The notes under the pieces are model-generated. The model was not told where the DNA came from. It worked only from the letters and a program-made list of their open reading frames with translations, and made no database searches. The translations under genes and the position numbers were made by a program. 28,778 bases of DNA, taken from the NCBI GenBank assembly GCA_036556805.1, contig DATBIS010000092.1:1-28778 (forward strand). The letters are read 5' to 3'. The stretch is from DATBIS01 sp036556805. GTDB taxonomy: Bacteria; Actinomycetota; UBA4738; HRBIN12. Shown one piece after another: positions 24,690-28,778 of this stretch. How positions within the stretch are numbered: position 1 is the first letter of the stretch; every line of letters starts with the position of its first letter.

Positions 24690-25082
24690 ATGGGTACAGG
24701 CACGAAGCTCAACAAGGACAGCGCCTCGCAGGTGGAGAGCATGCCCGGCTTCGAGGGCCGGTATGCGCGCGAGGACGGATACATCCTCGGGTTCGAGTCG
24801 TTCGATCAGGCCGGCGACTTCACGCCGATGTATCGCGGGTTGCCGGACGACCGGTGCCAGAGCCACCACTGGGGCTTCGTCATCAAGGGCCGGATGATCA
24901 TGCACCGACCCGAAGGCGACATCGTGGCCGAGGAGGGCGAGGCGTACTACGTCGGGCCCGGACACACGGGCGAGGTCGGTCTTCCCGGCACCGAGGTCAT
25001 CGAGTTCAGCCCGGCCGCGGAGTACGACCAGACGATGGCCGTCGTGTCGAAGAACCTGGAAGCGGCGGGCGGGGGCGAGTAG
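24690..25082 (+). CDS. Small cupin-domain protein
   Basis: A 130-residue single-domain cupin. The beta-barrel motifs are visible as HHWGFVIKGRMIMHRPEGD and EEGEAYYVGPGHTGEV, with histidines at positions normally used for metal binding. The first motif is shorter in histidines than in a classical dioxygenase, so a binding or sensing role is as likely as catalysis. AAAGGAGAG lies just before ATG 24690; the longer in-frame start (24648) adds a poor N-terminus. It ends before a strong hairpin that separates it from the converging YCII gene. Confidence 0.8.
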   Translation: MGTGTKLNKDSASQVESMPGFEGRYAREDGYILGFESFDQAGDFTPMYRGLPDDRCQSHHWGFVIKGRMIMHRPEGDIVAEEGEAYYVGPGHTGEVGLPGTEVIEFSPAAEYDQTMAVVSKNLEAAGGGE

Positions 25083-25101
25083 GGCTCCCTACCAAGTTGG
25101 G

Positions 25102-25130
25102 AGGGACGCGGGCATGGTGTCCGCGTCCCT
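25102..25130. terminator. Bidirectional terminator hairpin
   Basis: AGGGACGCGG (25102-25111) pairs perfectly with CCGCGTCCCT (25121-25130) around a nine-base loop. It sits between two converging genes, cupin on the plus strand and YCII on the minus strand. A short T-rich stretch (TTCTT) follows on the plus strand. Confidence 0.75.
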
Positions 25131-25136
25131 TCTTGC

Positions 25137-25442
25137 CTAGACCTCCAGGATCTGATTCACCTGAAGGGTGCCACCTCGGGCTACGTACGGATGCGATGAG
25201 AGCACGGCTCGTGCGTCGTCGACGGAGTCCGCCTGGATGATCGAATAGCCGCCGATCTGGACCGCCTCGGTCGCGCCGCCCTCGGTGGCCACCTGCGTCA
25301 CCGTCTGCACCGGTGCTCCCGGGTCGACGATGGCGTCCCCGGCTCCGGCGACCCAGCTCCCAAACGCCGCCTTCGCCTGCTCCATGAGCGCCGGATCATC
25401 CGGCATCCCAGAGCCGTGATACGTGATCAGGAACTTGCTCAT
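25137..25442 (-). CDS. YCII-related domain protein
   Basis: A 101-residue protein of the YCII (DGPF/YciI-like) ferredoxin-fold family. It begins MSKFLITYHGSGMPDDPALMEQ and ends SSHPYVARGGTLQVNQILEV, the characteristic HPYxxxG strand followed by the terminal beta-strand. YIIQADSVDDARAVL-type residues form the helix that precedes it. Such proteins are small and their reactions mostly unknown; some accompany ECF sigma factors, but none is visible here. AAAGGAG lies six bases before ATG 25442. Confidence 0.85.
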   Translation of the reverse strand: MSKFLITYHGSGMPDDPALMEQAKAAFGSWVAGAGDAIVDPGAPVQTVTQVATEGGATEAVQIGGYSIIQADSVDDARAVLSSHPYVARGGTLQVNQILEV

Positions 25443-25536
25443 CCTCGCTCCTTTCGCCTCGTCGCTCGATACGTGGGCACGCTAGCACCACCTCGCCAAT
25501 GTGGGTCCCCACCCCCTGATCCACGCCGCGACGCGA

Positions 25537-25542
25537 TAACCT
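25537..25542 (+). promoter_or_regulatory. Candidate -10 box (TAACCT) for tRNA-Tyr
   Basis: TAACCT fits TANNNT and lies 12 bases before the first tRNA base, giving a short 5' leader. No clear -35 is seen. Confidence 0.3.
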
Positions 25543-25554
25543 TGCGGGGCTCGA

Positions 25555-25636
25555 GGGAGGATGCCCGAGCGGCCAAAGGGAGCGGTCTGTAAAATCGCCG
25601 GCGATGCCTACGGAGGTTCGAATCCTCCTCCTCCCA
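25555..25636 (+). tRNA. tRNA-Tyr (anticodon GTA)
   Basis: An 82-base type II tRNA. The acceptor stem GGGAGGA (25555-25561) pairs with TCCTCCC (25629-25635), the D-stem CCC with GGG, and the anticodon stem GCGGT with ATCGC around loop CTGTAAA (anticodon GTA). A long variable arm follows, then T-stem GGAGG/CCTCC around TTCGAAT. The discriminator base is A (25636) and the next bases are CCC, so the CCA end is not encoded. It stands alone, with no other tRNA gene in the window. Confidence 0.95.
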
Positions 25637-25764
25637 CCCACCAACGAACGAACGAGCGCGTGTTCTTCGACTGAGGCCTCGACATCTCAGAACGAGCTCC
25701 AGATCACACGACGGCGCTTGATGGTCGCGTCGCGCGCGGCGCCGGCTGCATGTGTCCCCTGGAA
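25637..25764. other. Spacer between tRNA-Tyr and the cyclase/ATPase gene
   Basis: These 128 bases hold no convincing gene. A short tandem run of CGAA-type units (about 25642-25654) and a weak CTGAG/CTCAG hairpin further on are the only structures seen. No duplicated tRNA end or integrase gene is visible, so there is no sign of an integrated element at this tRNA. Confidence 0.5.
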
Positions 25765-28700
25765 TCACGCGCCGGCAAGCGCGGCCCGTGCTTCGAAACC
25801 GCGCCGGAGCGCGTCGTCGCCGAGCTCGCCGCCGACGTCATCGGCGATCGTCCGGATCTCGCGCCTGGCGTGGGCGGCGCCGTCGTCGTCACCCCGCCGG
25901 TCGCGGATCTCGGCGAGCACCTCAAGCGCAGACCAGCGAGCCAGGCGCTCGCCGAGCCGACTCGAGCGTTCGAGCGACTCGCCGACGAGCCGTTCCGCAT
26001 CATCGAGCTCGCCCGAGGCCAGGCGCGCCCGGGCGAGCTCGGCGAGCGCCTCCGCGACGTAGATCTCGGCGCCGTTGGCACGGAGCCGTTCGAGGAGCGC
26101 CTCGGCGGCCGCGGCCGCGGCGACCGGATCACCGGATGCGAGCTCGAGCCGGGCGCGGGTGAGCCCGGCCGCCGCGACCGTGAACGATCGTTGGATCTCG
26201 GGCACCTTCGCCGGGACCAACTCCGCCAGCGCCTCCCGCGCTCCTTCCGGGTCGCCGAGCGCGAGCAACGCCTCGGCGCGAGCTTGGGCGGCGATCGTGA
26301 CGCCCGGAGGGATCTGCTCGAGCGCGATCGCGTACGACTCGTCCGCGAGCGCGAGCGCCCGCTGGCCCTCGCCGGCCCACGCCACGACGCCGGCGAGCTC
26401 GGCCCGGGTTTCGACGGCGGCGTACACGAAGCCACCCTGCTCGCCGAGGTCGCGGCATCGCTCGATCGCGGGGATCGCGGCGCCGACCCGCCCGAGGTCG
26501 AGCTCGATCCGGTAGACGGGGATCAGCGCGTAGGACGCCCCCCAGCGGTTGTCGATCTCCTCGGAGATCGCGAGCGACCGGCGCGCCTCCTCCATCGCGG
26601 CCGCGTGCTCGCCGCGGTAGAGCCGCATCAGGCTCGAGGCCGTGAGGTTCTCCCCGAGCATCGGGACGTTCCCGAGCTCCTCCCAGATGCGGCGCGCCTC
26701 GGTCAGCCGTTCCCAGGCGGTCGGGAAGTCGCCCCGGCTCATGTCGGCGCGCTTGACGTCCTCGAGCGTGAACGCGATCTGCTCGCGCGCGCCGAGCTCC
26801 CGCGCGATCGCGAGCGACGCCTCGCCGGCCTCGACCGCGCGCTCGTCGTCGCCGTTCCCGTAGATGTTCGAGACGACGACGTTCCAGAGCGCACGGGCCT
26901 CGGCCGCCCGGTCGCCGAGGCGCCGCGCCGTCGCGGCGTTCTCCTCCGACAACCGTCGTCCGACGTCCGGATCGAACAGCGGCGACGGCGTTCCGTAGAG
27001 CAGCGCCATCGCCATGCTCGCGTCGAGCTCCATGGCCTCGTCACCGCGCTCCCGCGCGATCGTGCGCATCTCCTCGTACTCGGCCACCGCCTCGCGATGG
27101 CGTCCTGCGACCTCGAGCGTCTCGCCCCGCTTGCCGAACGCCGCGCGCAGCACCTCGGAGCCCACGCCCAGTCGCAGGCCCGCGTCGATGGCGGTGCGGT
27201 AGTGGGCCGCGGCCTCGCTGTTCGCGTACAGCCGGCGCGCGGTGTCGGCGGCGAGCAGCGCGAATCGCAGCGTCGCCTCGTCGTCACCCGACGCCTCGTA
27301 GTGGTGCACGAGCAGCGCGGCGACGTCGTCGAGCCGGTCCCCGCTCGCCGCCTCGATCCCCGCGGCGACGCGACGGTGGAGCTCGCGGCGGTTCCGCACG
27401 AGCAGCGAGCCGTAGGCGGCCTCCTGGGTGAGCGCGTGGCGGAACGTGAACGCGCGGGCCCGGCCGGCGACCGCGCGGATCAGGTCCCGACCCTCGAGTT
27501 CGCGGAGGTCGCCGAGGACGTCGCCGTCGTCGGTCACCGACCGGAGGACCTCCTCGTCGAAGTTGCGTCCGATCACCGCGGCGATCTGGAGCGTCCGGCG
27601 AGCGCGTTCGGGCAGCCGATCGAGCCCGACCGTGATCAGGCTCTGCACGGTGTTCGGGATCGCGTCGACCGCGACGCCGTCCGTCAGGCGGAGGACGTCG
27701 TCCGAGCGGCCGAGCACGCCGGCGTCGACGAGGGAGCGCACGACCTCCTGCACGAACAGGGGGTTGCCCTCGGTGCGCTCAAGGATCCGTTGGCGGAGCT
27801 CGCCGGGCAGCACGGCCGACGGCAGGAGCTCGTCGATCAGGCGCACGCTCTCGCCGCTCGTGAGCGGCTCGAGCGAGAGCACCTCGGTTCGGTCGCCGAG
27901 CTCGAGCTCGAGCCACGACTTGAAGTCCCACGACGCCGCGGTCTCGTCCGGCCGGAACGTCGCGATCACCACGTAGGGATGGTCCGCGACGAGTTCGGTC
28001 GTCGCGCGCACGAGATCGAGCGAGGCCCGGTCGCACCAGTGCAGGTCTTCGAAGACGATGAGCTTCCGGCCGCCCTGGGCGATCGTCGCGCCGACGACGA
28101 GCTCGGTCGCCGCCCGCTGGAACGCCTCGCCCTCGAGCGGCTCCTCGTCCTCGAGCTCGATCCCGAGCAAGGCGCGCGAGACGCGCTCGCTGTGCTCGCG
28201 GTATCCCTCCACCGCGATCGCCCCGATCGTCGCGGAGAGCTTGTCGCGCGCGACCTCGGGCGGATCGCGCTCCTCGATGCCCGAGCGCTCGCGGATCAGC
28301 CGCCGGTACTGGGCGTACGGCTGCATCGTGTCGTACGGCACGCAGGACCAGTGGTCCCAGAGGCGCTCGTCCTGCGGCTCGAGCCGCGACCAGATCGCGC
28401 CGGCCTCCTCGACGAGCCGGCTCTTCCCGATCCCGGGCTCGCCGACCACGAGGAGCGCGGTGCCGACCCCGTCGCCGGTGCACTCGAGCGCCGAGCGGAC
28501 ACGCTCGAGCTCGCGCTCGCGCCCGACGAGCGCGGCCTCGAGCGATCGCCCCGCGCGCACGCGCCAGGGCGCGGCGAGACGCCCGCGGACGCGGAAGGCC
28601 GCGACGGGCTCACGCTTGCCCTTCACGTCGATCCGCCCGAGGTCCTCGACGTCGAAGAGGTCGGCGACGAGCCGGTACGTGTCCTCGGTGATCTGCACCG

Positions 28701-28778
28701 TGCCGGGCTCGGCGGTCTGCTCCATCCGCGCGGCGACGTTCACGGCGTCCCCCATCGCCGTGTACTCGTGCCGCAGGT
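25765..28778 (-). CDS. Nucleotidyl cyclase domain - AAA-type ATPase - TPR regulator (5' end missing)
   Basis: The frame ends at 25765 and runs off the right edge, so the N-terminus is missing; just over 1,000 residues are visible. The first part is the end of a class III adenylate/guanylate cyclase domain (HEYTAMGDAVNVAARMEQ, then ITEDTYRLVADLFDVEDLG). Counting from the Met at 28755, a P-loop ATPase follows with Walker A GEPGIGKS (105-112) and Walker B LIVFEDLHW (232-240). About 550 residues of Ala-rich TPR-like helices run to the end. This layout is common in actinobacteria, where the cyclase part is often degenerate; its catalytic metal-binding residues lie outside the window. A signalling role is likely, but partner and output are unknown. 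Confidence 0.88.
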   Translation of the reverse strand, partial: LRHEYTAMGDAVNVAARMEQTAEPGTVQITEDTYRLVADLFDVEDLGRIDVKGKREPVAAFRVRGRLAAPWRVRAGRSLEAALVGRERELERVRSALECTGDGVGTALLVVGEPGIGKSRLVEEAGAIWSRLEPQDERLWDHWSCVPYDTMQPYAQYRRLIRERSGIEERDPPEVARDKLSATIGAIAVEGYREHSERVSRALLGIELEDEEPLEGEAFQRAATELVVGATIAQGGRKLIVFEDLHWCDRASLDLVRATTELVADHPYVVIATFRPDETAASWDFKSWLELELGDRTEVLSLEPLTSGESVRLIDELLPSAVLPGELRQRILERTEGNPLFVQEVVRSLVDAGVLGRSDDVLRLTDGVAVDAIPNTVQSLITVGLDRLPERARRTLQIAAVIGRNFDEEVLRSVTDDGDVLGDLRELEGRDLIRAVAGRARAFTFRHALTQEAAYGSLLVRNRRELHRRVAAGIEAASGDRLDDVAALLVHHYEASGDDEATLRFALLAADTARRLYANSEAAAHYRTAIDAGLRLGVGSEVLRAAFGKRGETLEVAGRHREAVAEYEEMRTIARERGDEAMELDASMAMALLYGTPSPLFDPDVGRRLSEENAATARRLGDRAAEARALWNVVVSNIYGNGDDERAVEAGEASLAIARELGAREQIAFTLEDVKRADMSRGDFPTAWERLTEARRIWEELGNVPMLGENLTASSLMRLYRGEHAAAMEEARRSLAISEEIDNRWGASYALIPVYRIELDLGRVGAAIPAIERCRDLGEQGGFVYAAVETRAELAGVVAWAGEGQRALALADESYAIALEQIPPGVTIAAQARAEALLALGDPEGAREALAELVPAKVPEIQRSFTVAAAGLTRARLELASGDPVAAAAAAEALLERLRANGAEIYVAEALAELARARLASGELDDAERLVGESLERSSRLGERLARWSALEVLAEIRDRRGDDDGAAHARREIRTIADDVGGELGDDALRRGFEARAALAGA

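Noticed and set aside
22356..24965. Long minus-strand frame opposite the LuxR, SRPBCC and cupin genes
   Set aside because: It crosses three well-supported genes, has no recognisable domain and has shadow-like composition.
25642..25654. Short tandem CGAA units after the tRNA
   Set aside because: Only about three units; too short to call a repeat array.
25555..25764. tRNA-Tyr as the attachment site of an integrated element
   Set aside because: No duplicated tRNA 3' end, integrase or plasmid-type gene is visible on either side.
25604..26062. Plus-strand open frame starting inside tRNA-Tyr
   Set aside because: It overlaps the tRNA and the cyclase/ATPase gene and is Ser/Arg/Ala-rich without any known motif.

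Overview
The window is high-GC bacterial DNA with very tight gene packing, many GTG starts and overlapping stop/start codons. The proteins look actinobacterial: the first NuoI reads like the mycobacterial/streptomycete protein, and there is a TPR-LuxR regulator and a cyclase-ATPase-TPR regulator. I infer a member of the Actinomycetota, probably from an environmental lineage; nothing here fixes the genus.

Positions 1-7646 hold the distal part of a canonical respiratory complex I operon: the C-terminus of nuoG, then nuoH-I-J-K-L-M-N, almost every junction overlapping by 1-4 bases. A long-chain polyprenyl diphosphate synthase gene (7693-8706) follows and probably makes the quinone side chain. 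Positions 8746-17441 hold a second, divergent complex I-type cluster, nuoA-B-C-H-I-J-K-L-M-N. It has no nuoD, nuoE, nuoF or nuoG. Seven subunits (H to N) are therefore encoded twice within 17 kb. The second set keeps the iron-sulfur ligands and most membrane proton-path residues, but differs at telling places in NuoB, NuoH and NuoN. It looks like a complex I-type membrane machine without the NADH module that borrows NuoD or uses a different electron input.

An htpX membrane protease gene (17645-18553) ends the plus-strand run. Positions 18557-22279 are mostly minus strand: a PLP decarboxylase, a glutamate-1-semialdehyde-aminomutase-like class III aminotransferase and yajQ, with one small plus-strand conserved hypothetical gene between the two PLP enzymes. 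From 22326 come a TPR-LuxR regulator, a 20-bp perfect palindrome, an SRPBCC protein and a cupin. A bidirectional terminator separates the cupin gene from a minus-strand YCII-domain gene. A tRNA-Tyr(GTA) follows at 25555-25636. The right end is the minus-strand, 5'-truncated gene of a nucleotidyl cyclase/ATPase/TPR protein.

From memory, the order nuo operon - polyprenyl synthase - D-less second nuo cluster - htpX - yajQ - tRNA-Tyr resembles a stretch of the Streptomyces coelicolor chromosome. The second nuo cluster is thus probably an old, conserved but poorly characterised actinobacterial system rather than a recent acquisition. Several genes have a TANNNT -10 box only 7-9 bases before the start codon, which suggests leaderless transcripts.
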